Notes: generated from the sequence alone by a model not told the origin. DNA of 64,000 nucleotides from CAIKMD01 sp963702925 (GCA_963702925.1 OY969771.1:2108001-2172000); one strand, 5' to 3'; counted from the stretch's first letter, positions 24,946 through 34,550 are shown. A program made the numbers and translations.

Positions 24946-27858
24946 TTAGGCTGCGGTGATTTGACATAGAGTGGCCTTGGGCTCCTGCATACCGGTGGCA
25001 GGATCGTAGCCGTAGGTCGTGATCGTGTTCGCGCTCTCGCCCAGCACGATCGGATCGGCACCCGCGGGATACTTATTGCGCAGATCGACGCCCCCGAACC
25101 AACCGCCGAAATGGAACGGCATCCAGGCGACACCGGTGCCGACGCGTTCGGTGACGAGCGCCTTCATCTTGGCCTTGGCGCTGTTCTCCGCACCCGTTAC
25201 CCACACCCAGGCCCCGTCCTTGATGCCGCGATCGGCGGCATCGGCCGGGCTGATCTCGATGAACATGTCCTGCTGCAGCTCGGCGAGCCATTTGTTGGAG
25301 CGAGTCTCTTCGCCGCCACCTTCATACTCGACGAGCCGGCCGGAACTCAGGATCAGCGGGAATTGCTTGGCGAGTCCCTTGTCCACCGCCGCCTTCTGTG
25401 CCGTGAAGCCAATATTGGGCAGCCGGAACTGCTTGGCATCGGGCAAGGTCGGATATTTCGCGACCAGATCGGCGCGCGCGGTATAGATGGGCTCGCGATG
25501 CGTCGGGATCGCATCCGGCAGGCCGAAGGCATTCATGCGCGCTTTCGCGTTGCCGTACGGCACGCAGCCATGAGCAAGGGCGACACGCTGAACGCCGCCG
25601 GACAGATCGAGCGACCATGACACCGTATCGATCTTGTCGGGAGTGCCCGCGACCTTCGCGATGATCGCAAGCTCGTCGGCGGTAAGGTCCTTATCCCAGC
25701 CAAGTTTCTTCAAGACCGCCATCGTAAACTCGGGATAGCCGTCCTTGATCTCCGAGCCGAGCGAGTAAGAGCCTTCCGCCAGCAGGTTCACGCCGTCTCG
25801 TTCGACGCCAAAGCGGGCGCGGAAAGTGCCGCCGCCGTCCATCACGTTGAGGTTGGTGTTGTAGAGCAACGGCGTGCCAGGATGCTTGACCTCCGGCTTG
25901 CCCCAGCACGGCCATGGCAGCCCGTAATAATCGCCCTTGGCCGGACCATCCTTTGCCCTCATCGTGACCAGATCGAAGTCTTTCTGGTTGGCCATGTGAA
26001 GCTTGATGCGCTCCGGCGACTGGCCGCAATAACCGGTCGACCAGCTGCCGCGATTCATTTCGCGAAGTACGTCCTCCGGCAGCGGATTGTTGTTCTCGAC
26101 CTGGATGTTCTTGAACATCTTGTCGGCAAAGCCGAGCTTGGTGGCCAGCAGGTACATGATCTCGAGATCATTTTTCGACTCAAAGATCGGCTTCACCAGC
26201 TGCTCGCCCCATTGCATCGAGCGGTTCGACGCCACACGCGAACCCGACGCCTCGAACTGCGTACAGGCCGGGAGCAGATACATGTTATCCTTGCGTCCCG
26301 CCTGAAGCGCGAGCGAGGCCCAGGTCGTGGGGTGCGGATCGACCACCACGAGCAGATCGAGCTTTTGCAAGCCCTTCAGCGACTCGGGGATACGCGTGAT
26401 GCTGTTGCTGGCGTGCCCTTGCACATACATCGCCCGCACATTGTCCTTTTGGTCCACCTGGTCCTTCGGCAGCGTGACCGCGTCGAACCACCGGGTCAGT
26501 GGGATGCCCGGGGTTTCCATGATCTTTTTGGAGTCGAAGCGCGATTGCAGGTAATCGTAATCGACTTCCCAGACGCGTCCCCAGTGCCGCCACGCCCCTT
26601 CGGCGAGACCGTAGTAGAACGGCAAGGTCACGATATCGAGCCCGACATCGGTCGCGCCCTGCACATTGTCATGGCCGCGGAAAATATTGGCGCCGGTTCC
26701 GGGCTTTCCAACATTGCCGGTAAGCAGAAGCGCGATGCAGCTCGCACGCACATTGGCGGTGCCGACCGTGTGCTGGGTCTGACCCATGCACCAGATCAGC
26801 GTCGCCGGCTTCTGGGTGGCGAACATCTGGGCGACGCGCTTGAGCTGCTCGCCGGGAACGCCGCTCACCCGTTCGACTTCGTCAGGAGTCCACTTTGTGA
26901 TCTCCTTGCTCACATCCTCAAAGCCATAGACACGCTGTGCGATGAAGTCCTTGTCTTCCCACCCGTTCTGGAGGATGTGCCACATCATCCCGTAGAGCAC
27001 CGGGATGTCGGTGCCCGGCCGCAGCCGCACATATTCGGTCGCGTGCGCGGCCGTACGCGTCAGGCGCGGATCGATGACGATGACATTCGCGTTGTTGAGT
27101 TCCGCGCCTTCCAAAAGGTGTTGCAAGGACACCGGATGGGCTTCGGCCGGATTGCCTCCCATGATGATCTGCGTCTTCGAATTCCGGATATCGTTGAAGC
27201 TGTTGGTCATCGCGCCGTAGCCCCAGGTATTGGCGACCCCGGTAACCGTTGTCGAATGGCAGATGCGCGCCTGGTGATCGGTGTTGTTCGTTCCCCAAAA
27301 GGCGCCGAACTTGCGAAACATATAAGCGCCTTCATTGGTGAATTTCGCCGAGCCGAGCCAGTACACCGAGTCCGGACCCGATTGCTCACGGATCGCCATC
27401 AGCTTGTCGCCGATCTCGTTGATGGCTTGGTCCCAATTGATCCGGGTCCATTGGCCGTTGACGAGCTTCAACGGATATTTGAGGCGTCGCTCCCCGGAAA
27501 CGAGCTCGCGCACCGCGGCTCCCTTGGCGCAATGAGAGCCGCGATTGATCGGACTGTCCCAGCTCGGCTCCTGGCCGATCCATACGCCGTCGGCGACCTC
27601 GGCTGTCACCGTGCAGCCAACCGCGCAATGTGTGCAGACGCTTTTGCGTATCGCCACTTGTGCGCCAGCAGCCGGCGGCGGTCCAGCCTCGGCCTTGCGC
27701 ACGCTGGCGAGAGGCAGCGCCCCCAGCGCCGCGAGACCCCCGGCGACGAGGCCCGAGCGGCGCAGGAAATCCCGACGGCCAAGGCCGCGATCCGCTTGGC
27801 TCGCGAAAGCAGCGAGTGTTCCGCGTCGCGGCTGACGTTCCGTTCTCTTGATCAGCAC
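24946..27858 (-). CDS. fdoG: Formate dehydrogenase alpha subunit (Mo/W bis-MGD), Tat-exported
   Basis: 970 aa from GTG 27858, with GGGAGG upstream. Tat motif GRRDFLRRS (27-35) and a hydrophobic stretch predict periplasmic export. Cluster cysteines are C75, C78, C82, C110. Catalytic Cys200-His201 in QARICHSTTV: a Cys enzyme, so no selenocysteine is needed. C-terminal molybdopterin-dinucleotide-binding domain from about 840. It oxidises formate to CO2 and feeds the quinone pool. Confidence 0.95.
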   Translation of the reverse strand: MLIKRTERQPRRGTLAAFASQADRGLGRRDFLRRSGLVAGGLAALGALPLASVRKAEAGPPPAAGAQVAIRKSVCTHCAVGCTVTAEVADGVWIGQEPSWDSPINRGSHCAKGAAVRELVSGERRLKYPLKLVNGQWTRINWDQAINEIGDKLMAIREQSGPDSVYWLGSAKFTNEGAYMFRKFGAFWGTNNTDHQARICHSTTVTGVANTWGYGAMTNSFNDIRNSKTQIIMGGNPAEAHPVSLQHLLEGAELNNANVIVIDPRLTRTAAHATEYVRLRPGTDIPVLYGMMWHILQNGWEDKDFIAQRVYGFEDVSKEITKWTPDEVERVSGVPGEQLKRVAQMFATQKPATLIWCMGQTQHTVGTANVRASCIALLLTGNVGKPGTGANIFRGHDNVQGATDVGLDIVTLPFYYGLAEGAWRHWGRVWEVDYDYLQSRFDSKKIMETPGIPLTRWFDAVTLPKDQVDQKDNVRAMYVQGHASNSITRIPESLKGLQKLDLLVVVDPHPTTWASLALQAGRKDNMYLLPACTQFEASGSRVASNRSMQWGEQLVKPIFESKNDLEIMYLLATKLGFADKMFKNIQVENNNPLPEDVLREMNRGSWSTGYCGQSPERIKLHMANQKDFDLVTMRAKDGPAKGDYYGLPWPCWGKPEVKHPGTPLLYNTNLNVMDGGGTFRARFGVERDGVNLLAEGSYSLGSEIKDGYPEFTMAVLKKLGWDKDLTADELAIIAKVAGTPDKIDTVSWSLDLSGGVQRVALAHGCVPYGNAKARMNAFGLPDAIPTHREPIYTARADLVAKYPTLPDAKQFRLPNIGFTAQKAAVDKGLAKQFPLILSSGRLVEYEGGGEETRSNKWLAELQQDMFIEISPADAADRGIKDGAWVWVTGAENSAKAKMKALVTERVGTGVAWMPFHFGGWFGGVDLRNKYPAGADPIVLGESANTITTYGYDPATGMQEPKATLCQITAA

Positions 27859-27869
27859 GGATGCCTCCC

Positions 27870-28070
27870 TCAGCTCGGATAGCGGTTGACGCGATAGTAG
27901 GTTTTAACCTCGTCCGTTTCCCGGTAACGCGCCTTGCGCTTCTCGTCATTGCTCTCGCTGTCGGCCACAGCCTCGGTCGCAAGCGGCGCCACTGCGGTCA
28001 CCGCTGCACCCGCGCCGAGCGCACGAAAAAATTGACGCCGCCCGACGATCATCTTGCCTTGCGCACTCAT
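27870..28070 (-). CDS. Small Tat-signal protein of formate dehydrogenase loci
   Basis: 66 aa: VGRRQFFRALGAGAAVTAVA is a Tat signal, the rest is short and charged, ending YYRVNRYPS. Small proteins of this plan regularly precede fdh alpha genes and are named formate dehydrogenase region Tat target. Function unknown; perhaps an assembly or stability factor. 11 nt before the alpha start. Confidence 0.88.
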   Translation of the reverse strand: MSAQGKMIVGRRQFFRALGAGAAVTAVAPLATEAVADSESNDEKRKARYRETDEVKTYYRVNRYPS

Positions 28071-28099
28071 TGCTGCGCCCTCCCGTCTTGCGCGCCCGC

Positions 28100-28870
28100 T
28101 TAGCCGGGCAGCGCGAATGCTTCCGTTTCAATCTCGATAAAGAGACGTCCGATCGTGCCAACTTGGCGATAGAAATCGGCCGCCTCGGCAATTTCCAAGT
28201 CGGCGAAGAAACGTCCGATCCACGGAGCGAGATGCTTTTCGAACATCGGCTGTTGTTTTTCGGCCGATGCCGGGAACGGTCCGCCAATCAGACCGGCCAT
28301 GATCTCGCAGAGAATGGCGGCGTGATCTTCGGGCTCATATTGCCGCTCGGCGCGTTCAATGCCGAGCGCGCGCAGATTCTCGCGTAAACGCGCCAACGGA
28401 CGCTCATTGAGAAAGCCGGTCAGGTAATACGAGCCGTAGGGCAAAAGCTCGCCGCGCCCGACACCGATGAAGAGATCGAAAAACTCGCGTGCGAGTTTTT
28501 CGGCGCTCGCCGTGCCGGCGGCTTGCGCCAACGCCGCATGCGCGACGCCGAGCGGCGTCGCATCGCCACGAAGTCTGGCAATGCGCTTGAGCAGGCCCGC
28601 CTCCGGGGCACGCGCCAACAGCACGGCGAGCAGCGCGTATTCCTGCGCGCGCGCAGCATCGACATCGTCGAGCCGAGCCAGCTGCTCGTCATAAATATCC
28701 GGTCGCAAGATAGCGCGCGCGACACCAGTCGCCGCTTCCACCGACAGGACACGCTCAGCCGGGATCCGTGACCAATTGGAGACGGAGGGTTGAGAAATAC
28801 CGATCCTGCGCGCCAGCTCGGTGATGCCACCGGCAGCGCGGATCGCCTTCGCGAGTCCTGGGTCGCTCAT
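28100..28870 (-). CDS. HTH-TorD fusion: DNA-binding domain joined to redox-enzyme chaperone
   Basis: 256 aa. Residues 1-55 form a YdaS/Cro-type HTH (GGITELARRIGISQPSVSNW); residues about 75-250 form an all-helical TorD/DmsD domain with EFFDLFIGVGRGELLPYGS (Y-x-S) and E-P-E-D-H-A (E-P-x-D-H) signature. TorD-type chaperones guard Tat substrates such as the fdh alpha subunit. First gene of the fdh operon; palindromes at 28907-28953 lie just upstream, so it may bind its own promoter and link expression to enzyme maturation. Confidence 0.88.
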   Translation of the reverse strand: MSDPGLAKAIRAAGGITELARRIGISQPSVSNWSRIPAERVLSVEAATGVARAILRPDIYDEQLARLDDVDAARAQEYALLAVLLARAPEAGLLKRIARLRGDATPLGVAHAALAQAAGTASAEKLAREFFDLFIGVGRGELLPYGSYYLTGFLNERPLARLRENLRALGIERAERQYEPEDHAAILCEIMAGLIGGPFPASAEKQQPMFEKHLAPWIGRFFADLEIAEAADFYRQVGTIGRLFIEIETEAFALPG

Positions 28871-28906
28871 GAAAACCCCGCCAAGACGATGCAGAGCGAT
28901 TTAACG

Positions 28907-28953
28907 AGAGCCTAATGCTACCAGTGCTTGTAAGGTTAATAGCCTCAGGCTAT
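28907..28953. promoter_or_regulatory. Pair of ATAGCC/GGCTAT operator-like sites at the fdh promoter
   Basis: ATAGCC-TCA-GGCTAT (28939-28953) is a perfect inverted repeat. AGAGCCTAATGCTACC (28907-28922) is a weaker copy of the same pattern. Both lie within 85 bp of the HTH-TorD start at 28870. ATAGCCTCAG recurs at 32472 in the divergent promoter of the same locus. Confidence 0.6.
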
Positions 28954-28964
28954 GGCGGCAACAG

Positions 28965-29648
28965 TTATTCCGGCAGAGCGCTACCATGACGGTGTCGTAG
29001 CGGAGTTGGCTGGCATTCGCGCTCTCCGGATTCACGCTGCGCTGCAACATCGCTGGCTTGATCGTGCGGCGTCGGATCACTTTGCTCGGCGTGCTCCGTG
29101 CCGGGATGCTGGTCTTGTTTCGTTTGTTCTTGGGCAGCGCCGTGCGCCGCAGGGTCGGATTCGCTCACCGATCGTGGCGTCCGGTCGGTTGCATTCGCCA
29201 ACGCTGTCAGAGAGGCCGGGTCGGCAGCCTCCGGCTCTCCCATCGCTCGCGCCAGAAGGCAGCGAACGTCTTCCGTTGTCACAACGCCGAATCCAGGCAC
29301 GCCGCCCGGCGCGTTGAAGTCCCAGGAATTCTCGGACAGACCAATGAAGTCGCGGATTGCGGGATCGACCGACCAAGCCCGGCGGAGCGCCGCACGAGCC
29401 AAGTCCGCGGGCACGCCGGGCGCGAGAAACGGCCGGATGTCGGATCCGGCGCCAAGCGAGTCGAGCGGTGGCAAATTTGAGAGATCGATAAGCGGTTGCG
29501 CTTCGGCTGGCGCCACTTGAGCAACCGCGGTGTCTGGCACCACCGCCCCGTCGCCGGCGTTCTCCGGCTTGGCTTGGTCGCGCCGGTTTGCGGCAGCGCT
29601 GCGCTTGCGCCGAGACCAGCGCGCGAGAAAGCTCGCATCATCGCTCAT
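28965..29648 (-). CDS. DUF3306 protein
   Basis: 227 aa. FLARWSRRKR at the start, LPPLDSLGAGSDIRPFLAPG and ALRRAWSVDPAIRDFIGLSE in the middle are DUF3306 hallmarks, then the GPGG-like FNAPGGVPGFG. The C-terminal third is low complexity, rich in D, E, Q and H. The family occurs only in formate dehydrogenase loci; presumed maturation role. Start at 29648 overlaps the DUF3305 gene end by 11 nt. Confidence 0.88.
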   Translation of the reverse strand: MSDDASFLARWSRRKRSAAANRRDQAKPENAGDGAVVPDTAVAQVAPAEAQPLIDLSNLPPLDSLGAGSDIRPFLAPGVPADLARAALRRAWSVDPAIRDFIGLSENSWDFNAPGGVPGFGVVTTEDVRCLLARAMGEPEAADPASLTALANATDRTPRSVSESDPAAHGAAQEQTKQDQHPGTEHAEQSDPTPHDQASDVAAQRESGERECQPTPLRHRHGSALPE

Positions 29649-30159
29649 CGTCGGTCCCGGATCGCGGACCGTGACGAGCCAACGCCTCCGGATCGGCGCG
29701 ATCACGCGTGCGCTTCTCGAAGACCTGCTCGACATGGTAGTGGTCGACGAAGCGGGCAATGGCATCCCGCAAAGGAAGAGGCATCGCTACCGCTTCGATG
29801 ATCGCCTGACCCGCCTCCGTCCAGCCCTCGCCTTCAGCCGGATCGGCGGTGGCAGCCGCGATTGCATATTGCGGCTCGCCCCCGGTCGCCTCTAATGCCA
29901 CCCAGATTGCGGGAGCTCCCGAGACGAGATTTCTGCGGTAGTTATCGGTCTCGGAGCGATGGAGCTCGATCTCTGCCGCGCCAGCATAGAAGGTCGCGGT
30001 TCCACCCTCGATTGCCAGCGGCGTCCACGGTATCGCGTCGGGCAGGCCGGCAAGAACGGCGACCGGGCGCCATATGAATTCGGCCCAGAGCGAGGTCGCC
30101 TTGCGCCGCTCGACCACGACGCCGACCGGAATGCGCAAGAGCGGTGCGACCGGACTCAT
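29638..30159 (-). CDS. DUF3305 protein
   Basis: 173 aa. IPVGVVVERRKATSLWAEFI and AVLAGLPDAIPWTPL match DUF3305, then YRRNLVSGAPAIWVAL. Cytoplasmic, partner of DUF3306 and of fdh assembly; no biochemical role known to me. It overlaps DUF6352 by ATGA-type coupling. Confidence 0.88.
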   Translation of the reverse strand: MSPVAPLLRIPVGVVVERRKATSLWAEFIWRPVAVLAGLPDAIPWTPLAIEGGTATFYAGAAEIELHRSETDNYRRNLVSGAPAIWVALEATGGEPQYAIAAATADPAEGEGWTEAGQAIIEAVAMPLPLRDAIARFVDHYHVEQVFEKRTRDRADPEALARHGPRSGTDDER

Positions 30160-31151
30160 GTGACCACTGCCAAACGGCGGGCGGGCAATCCGGTCAGAAG
30201 ATTCTGCGGCTTCAGGCGCAGCACCTTGTCGCTCGTCATGGCCAGGACGAGATAAACCGCGTCGTCTTCGATCGCCGGCGAAGGACCGAACGCCAAACGG
30301 AATAGCGCGGCCACGCGGTTCTGCGTCTTCTCGTCAAGATCTTCGCCCTTCCACAGCGCGTCGCCGATGCGCGTGCCTTCCGCGTCGAGGCCAATATACC
30401 ACGTCAGCGGAACGTCACGCATTTCGCTCAGCGGCTCGATCCGGGCGTCGACGGACAATAAATGTTTTATCCATCGTTCCAGCACGATGCCGAGGGCTGC
30501 GGCGCCACGGCGGCCAGGGGTGAGATCGAGCGCCATGTCGAAGAGATCGCTGCGATCCCAATAACTCTCGGCATTCTCATCCGTCAGGATGTCGATCTCG
30601 GCGTTCGCCGGAATTCCCAGCATCGACACCAGCGGCGATAGCGGCGCAGCACCCGTTCCGGTAATTTTCTCCTCATCGGCCGCGATCAGTGCGCCTTGAT
30701 GCAGCGTCATTCGTTGCGGCCGAAAAAGGAGTTCGGCGGCGCGCAACGTGACAGGATCGTCGCAGCCGTCGAGGGCATTTCGCAGGATGACGTGAACAAG
30801 CTGATTGAGGAAGAGTGGCGGCGTATCGCCGACATCACGGCGCACGAGATCGAGATAGGCCGCCTCGAGCGTCTTGTGACATAACAGATGATCGCGAAAG
30901 GCGACCATCAGCTCCCAATTCTCTCGTGCATCTGCGTCAGCGACCCCGGCAATTTCTTCCGCGCCGACCGGGTGCCGCGGATCGGCGAGCAACGCGGCAT
31001 GAAGTCGGCGCTCGACAATGCAGGCTTCGGGTGGCGGGATGAGCTCGGGCCGCGCCAGATAGGCTTTCAGGAATTCATTGCTGACCAGCAATCCACCGCC
31101 GGTATCGCGATCCGTCAGATGATGGCCGCAAGAGTGCCAAAAATCCTTCAT
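30156..31151 (-). CDS. DUF6352 family protein
   Basis: 331 aa. Opens MKDFWHSCGHHLTDRDTGGG then LLVSNEFLKAYLARPEL and continues as a mostly helical protein. Always seen with fdh accessory genes in alphaproteobacteria; role in formate dehydrogenase production is inferred from context only. Overlaps both neighbours by 4 nt. Confidence 0.85.
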   Translation of the reverse strand: MKDFWHSCGHHLTDRDTGGGLLVSNEFLKAYLARPELIPPPEACIVERRLHAALLADPRHPVGAEEIAGVADADARENWELMVAFRDHLLCHKTLEAAYLDLVRRDVGDTPPLFLNQLVHVILRNALDGCDDPVTLRAAELLFRPQRMTLHQGALIAADEEKITGTGAAPLSPLVSMLGIPANAEIDILTDENAESYWDRSDLFDMALDLTPGRRGAAALGIVLERWIKHLLSVDARIEPLSEMRDVPLTWYIGLDAEGTRIGDALWKGEDLDEKTQNRVAALFRLAFGPSPAIEDDAVYLVLAMTSDKVLRLKPQNLLTGLPARRLAVVT

Positions 31152-31684
31152 TCGCGTTCCCCGCGCGCCAGCGCCGACAAATCGACGGTCTCGACGGGCT
31201 CGTCCTCAGGGTCAGTATCGAGAAAGGAAAAGACCTGCCACTTTTTGGACGCTCGGCGCGCATGCAAGCTGCGAAAGGCCTCGCGGATCGCGCCATTTTC
31301 TGCCGTGCGGTGCACCGCAATCAAGGTGTCGAGCGGATGATCGCAGAGCGAAGCGGCGAAATCGATTTCCTCTTCGGCGGCGTTGCGGGCGGCGGTATGG
31401 TCGGGCGCGCCAAACCGGTCGAGCAGGCACTGTGCGACCGCATCGACCGCCGCGCCGCGATGCTCCGCATCCGCCTCGACGACCTGGACCAGCGTCGACC
31501 AACCAAGCGACGGCACGCCGAGAAAGCCGCTGCGGAACGCCGCGAGCTCCTTTCCCTTGAGCGTCGCCGGCTCCACATCGGAAAAGACGAACGCGCCGGA
31601 AATCCCCCATTCGCCTGGCGTGGCGGCGGAAGGGAAGATGAAGGTGTCCGAGGGATCGAGACGGATAGTGCGCAACAGTTTCAT
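31148..31684 (-). CDS. DUF6505 family protein
   Basis: 178 aa from ATG 31684: KLLRTIRLDPSDTFIFP, PGEWGISGAFVFSD and LGWSTLVQVVEA. An upstream extension to 31783 overlaps the ligase gene and is not family-like. Coupled to both neighbours; presumed fdh accessory factor. Confidence 0.83.
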   Translation of the reverse strand: MKLLRTIRLDPSDTFIFPSAATPGEWGISGAFVFSDVEPATLKGKELAAFRSGFLGVPSLGWSTLVQVVEADAEHRGAAVDAVAQCLLDRFGAPDHTAARNAAEEEIDFAASLCDHPLDTLIAVHRTAENGAIREAFRSLHARRASKKWQVFSFLDTDPEDEPVETVDLSALARGERE

Positions 31685-32442
31685 AGACGCGGCCCTCCCA
31701 TCTTCGGGTCGAGCCATGACGGCGCTTTCAGCGCCTCCGCGAAATTCCGCCGCTCGACGGGCTCGCCGGTACGCCGAATGCACAGATCGCCGTTCTCGTC
31801 GATCTCGCGGCGCATGCCGTTCAAAGACTCAAGCTTCGATCGATATTCCTTTGCGATGGCGGCGAAGCCACTTTCCTGCCAGCGGTCGATCGCAACCATC
31901 AGATGCCGGGCAAAACCTTCGACCAAGCGTTCCGATTCGACATCGCTGAAGCCCTCGTCTTCGAGCGCGGTCGCGAGCGGATGCAGCCCCGGCTCCTCGC
32001 CCGCGGAAACGGTGCGGATGGCGGCGCTGAAGACGAGCCAATCCGGCACCGCGTTCTCTTGGGCACCGTCGGGCCAAGCGAGCCGGCCGCCGCCGATGAG
32101 GCCGCGATCGATATGGATCGCATCCGGCCACGCGATGGTGATCGGCTTTTCGGGCGGCGCGAGCGCCGCGAGTGCATCGGCGAGCGCAACCATGGCCGCG
32201 TAGAAGACGCGGCGCGCAGCTACCAGCGTTTCTTCCGGCTCCAACACCACCGCGAACTCGGTGAGATCAGAACGCCCAACAAAAACCAGCGTTCCGGCAC
32301 CGAGCTCGGCACCATGGGCGCAGGCGTGCGCGAATGCATCGCCGACGTCGCGCAGCACCACCAACCGGAAAGGCGGCGGCAGATCGAGGGCGCGCGTAGA
32401 ACGCTTATGTACCCGGCTGCGCTGCTCTTGCGGCATTTCCAA
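31681..32442 (-). CDS. Biotin/lipoate-protein ligase family protein of fdh loci
   Basis: 253 aa. It has a ligase-like fold with VFVGRSDLTEFAVVLEPE, a W-P-D-x-I-H-I-D-x-x-x-I-G-G motif (IAWPDAIHIDRGLIGGG, about 106-122) and a C-terminal helical tail with a small beta domain. True biotin ligases have a GRGRxG loop, absent here, so attachment activity is uncertain. First gene of the accessory operon, divergent from the 4Fe-4S gene. Confidence 0.8.
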   Translation of the reverse strand: MEMPQEQRSRVHKRSTRALDLPPPFRLVVLRDVGDAFAHACAHGAELGAGTLVFVGRSDLTEFAVVLEPEETLVAARRVFYAAMVALADALAALAPPEKPITIAWPDAIHIDRGLIGGGRLAWPDGAQENAVPDWLVFSAAIRTVSAGEEPGLHPLATALEDEGFSDVESERLVEGFARHLMVAIDRWQESGFAAIAKEYRSKLESLNGMRREIDENGDLCIRRTGEPVERRNFAEALKAPSWLDPKMGGPRL

Positions 32443-32471
32443 CCCCGGCCCTTACTTTGATCTGCTACAGT

Positions 32472-32481
32472 ATAGCCTCAG
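32472..32481. promoter_or_regulatory. ATAGCCTCAG half-site between ligase operon and 4Fe-4S gene
   Basis: Identical 10 bp to the left arm and spacer of the perfect palindrome at 28939. It is 30 bp from the ligase ATG and 51 bp from the 4Fe-4S ATG, so it could serve both. Confidence 0.5.
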
Positions 32482-32531
32482 ATCGGGTGGCGGTCAGTCC
32501 CAGCGAGAACGACCCGATAGCGGGAAAGCAG

Positions 32532-34550
32532 ATGCCGGCTAGCCGCACTATCCTGGTTTGTTCGTGCGAAGACACGATGCCGCTCGATGCCGACGCGTTG
32601 ACGCGCGGCTGCCGTGGCGTCGAAATCATCAGCGGGCGCCAACTCTGCCGCGCGGAACTCGAGCGCTTTCGCGCGCTGGCGGCCTCGGGCACGCCGATCA
32701 CGGTCGGCTGCACCCAGGAGGTGCCGCTGTTCCGCGAAGTTGCCGGCGATAGCAGCGGCCCATTGAGCTTCGTAAATTTGCGCGAAAGCGCCGGGTGGTC
32801 CATCGACGCCGCGAAAGCAGGACCAAAAATGGCGGCGCTCGCGGCCGCGGCCTCCGAGCCGATGCCGGATACCGGCTACGTTCAATTCGAAAGCACAGGC
32901 ATTGTTCTCGTCTACGGTCGCGATGAGCACGCGATCGAGGCAGCCGACCTCCTCAAAGACCATCTCGACGTCACCGTTTTAATCATGCGGCCCGACAATC
33001 TGATGCCGCCGCGCACCACCGATTTTCCCGTCGCAAAGGGGGCGATCCGCGCCGCGAAGGGCCATCTTGGCGCGTTCGAGATCATCGTCGACCATTACGC
33101 CTTGCCGCTGCCATCCTCGCGCAGCGCGCTGACATTCGGACCGGCACGTGACGGTGCCGTGTCGCATTGCGACATCCTGCTCGACCTCTCGGGCGGCCCG
33201 AGCCTCTTTCCGGCCGCCGATTTGCGCGACGGCTACTTGCGCGCAGATCCCGGCGACCCTTCCGCGGTGCTCAAGGCCGTCCTGCGCGCGCGCGATCTGG
33301 TCGGCGGCTTCGATAAGCCGCGTTACGTCACCTTCGCGGCGGAGCTTTGCGCCCATTCGCGCTCGCGCATCGTCGGCTGCCACCGGTGCCTTGATCTCTG
33401 TCCGACGAGCGCCATTACCCCGGCCGGCGATCATGTGGCGATCGACGAAAAGATCTGCGCCGGCTGCGGCCAATGCGCCACGGCATGCCCGACCGGCGCG
33501 GCCAGCTACGCACTGCCACCCGCCGACGCTTTGCTGAGCAAACTGCGCACGCTGCTCATGGTTTATCGCGAGGCGGGCGGCGTATCGCCCATCCTTCTTT
33601 TCCATGACGAGACTCATGGCGGTGCGCTGATCGACGCCGTCGCCCGCCACGGCGACGGGTTGGCTGCCAATGTCCTGCCCTTTGCCGTCAACGAGGTGAC
33701 GCAGATCGGCCTTGAAACGATCGCCGCTTCGTTCGCCTACGGCGCCGCTTCCGTGCGCGTGATCCTGCGCGCGAAACCGCGCCACGATCTCACCGGTTTG
33801 TACAACATGATCGCTCTCGCCGCGCCGATCCTTACCGGGCTTGGTTTCTCCGGCGAAAAACTCGCGACCATCGAGACCGACGATCCTTTTGCACTCGGGG
33901 AGGCGCTGCGCGCGATTGAGGTCGGCGAACCCCTCTTACGTCCCGCGAGCTTTCTGACAGTCGGCGGGAAGCGCGACATGTTGCGCGTCGCGCTGCGCGA
34001 ACTCCATCGCGTCGCCCCGAGGCCGACCGACATCATCGCGCTGCCCGCCGGGGCGCCTTTCGGCGCGGTCGAGATCAATGTCGAAGGCTGCACGCTTTGC
34101 CTGGCCTGTGTGTCCGCCTGTCCGACGGGAGCGCTGTCGGATGATCCCGAGCGACCTCTCTTGCGCTTCGCCGAAGATGCCTGCGTTCAATGCGGCCTTT
34201 GCAAGGCGACCTGCCCGGAAAAGGTGATCAGCCTTACGCCGCGCATCGCCTTCCGCGCCGCGTCCGCGGGAGCAGGCGTGCTCAAGCAGGAGGAACCGTT
34301 CCATTGCATTCGCTGCGGCAAACCGTTCGGCGTCAAGAGCACGATCGACCGGGTCGCCGCCAAGCTCGAAGGCAAGCATTGGATGTATCGCGACTCGCCC
34401 GGTCGCCTCGATGTCATCAAGATGTGCGAGGATTGCCGCGTCGCCGCTGTTGCCGAGGAAGGTTTCGATCCCTACGGCGCGCCGGCGCGGCCGAAAACGC
34501 GGACGACCGATGATTACTTGCGCGAGCGCAAGGAGAAGCCTGAAACCTGA
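32532..34550 (+). CDS. Multi-cluster 4Fe-4S protein of the formate dehydrogenase locus
   Basis: 672 aa. Two ferredoxin modules: CHRCLDLCPTSA and CAGCGQCATACPTG (about residues 280-325), then CTLCLACVSACPTG and CVQCGLCKATCPEK (about 520-562); a late C-x-x-C plus C-x-x-C pair (FHCIRCGKPFG, CEDC) may bind zinc or iron. An N-terminal CSCEDT motif precedes. Soluble electron-transfer or maturation factor; exact role unknown. Start 32532 has GGGAAAG upstream. Its stop abuts the stop of the convergent WD40 gene. Confidence 0.85.
   Translation: MPASRTILVCSCEDTMPLDADALTRGCRGVEIISGRQLCRAELERFRALAASGTPITVGCTQEVPLFREVAGDSSGPLSFVNLRESAGWSIDAAKAGPKMAALAAAASEPMPDTGYVQFESTGIVLVYGRDEHAIEAADLLKDHLDVTVLIMRPDNLMPPRTTDFPVAKGAIRAAKGHLGAFEIIVDHYALPLPSSRSALTFGPARDGAVSHCDILLDLSGGPSLFPAADLRDGYLRADPGDPSAVLKAVLRARDLVGGFDKPRYVTFAAELCAHSRSRIVGCHRCLDLCPTSAITPAGDHVAIDEKICAGCGQCATACPTGAASYALPPADALLSKLRTLLMVYREAGGVSPILLFHDETHGGALIDAVARHGDGLAANVLPFAVNEVTQIGLETIAASFAYGAASVRVILRAKPRHDLTGLYNMIALAAPILTGLGFSGEKLATIETDDPFALGEALRAIEVGEPLLRPASFLTVGGKRDMLRVALRELHRVAPRPTDIIALPAGAPFGAVEINVEGCTLCLACVSACPTGALSDDPERPLLRFAEDACVQCGLCKATCPEKVISLTPRIAFRAASAGAGVLKQEEPFHCIRCGKPFGVKSTIDRVAAKLEGKHWMYRDSPGRLDVIKMCEDCRVAAVAEEGFDPYGAPARPKTRTTDDYLRERKEKPET

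Noticed and set aside
25882..27882. 666-codon + strand open frame
   Set aside because: It is antisense to the formate dehydrogenase alpha subunit, His/Arg-rich, and without any domain; an effect of GC-rich codon usage.
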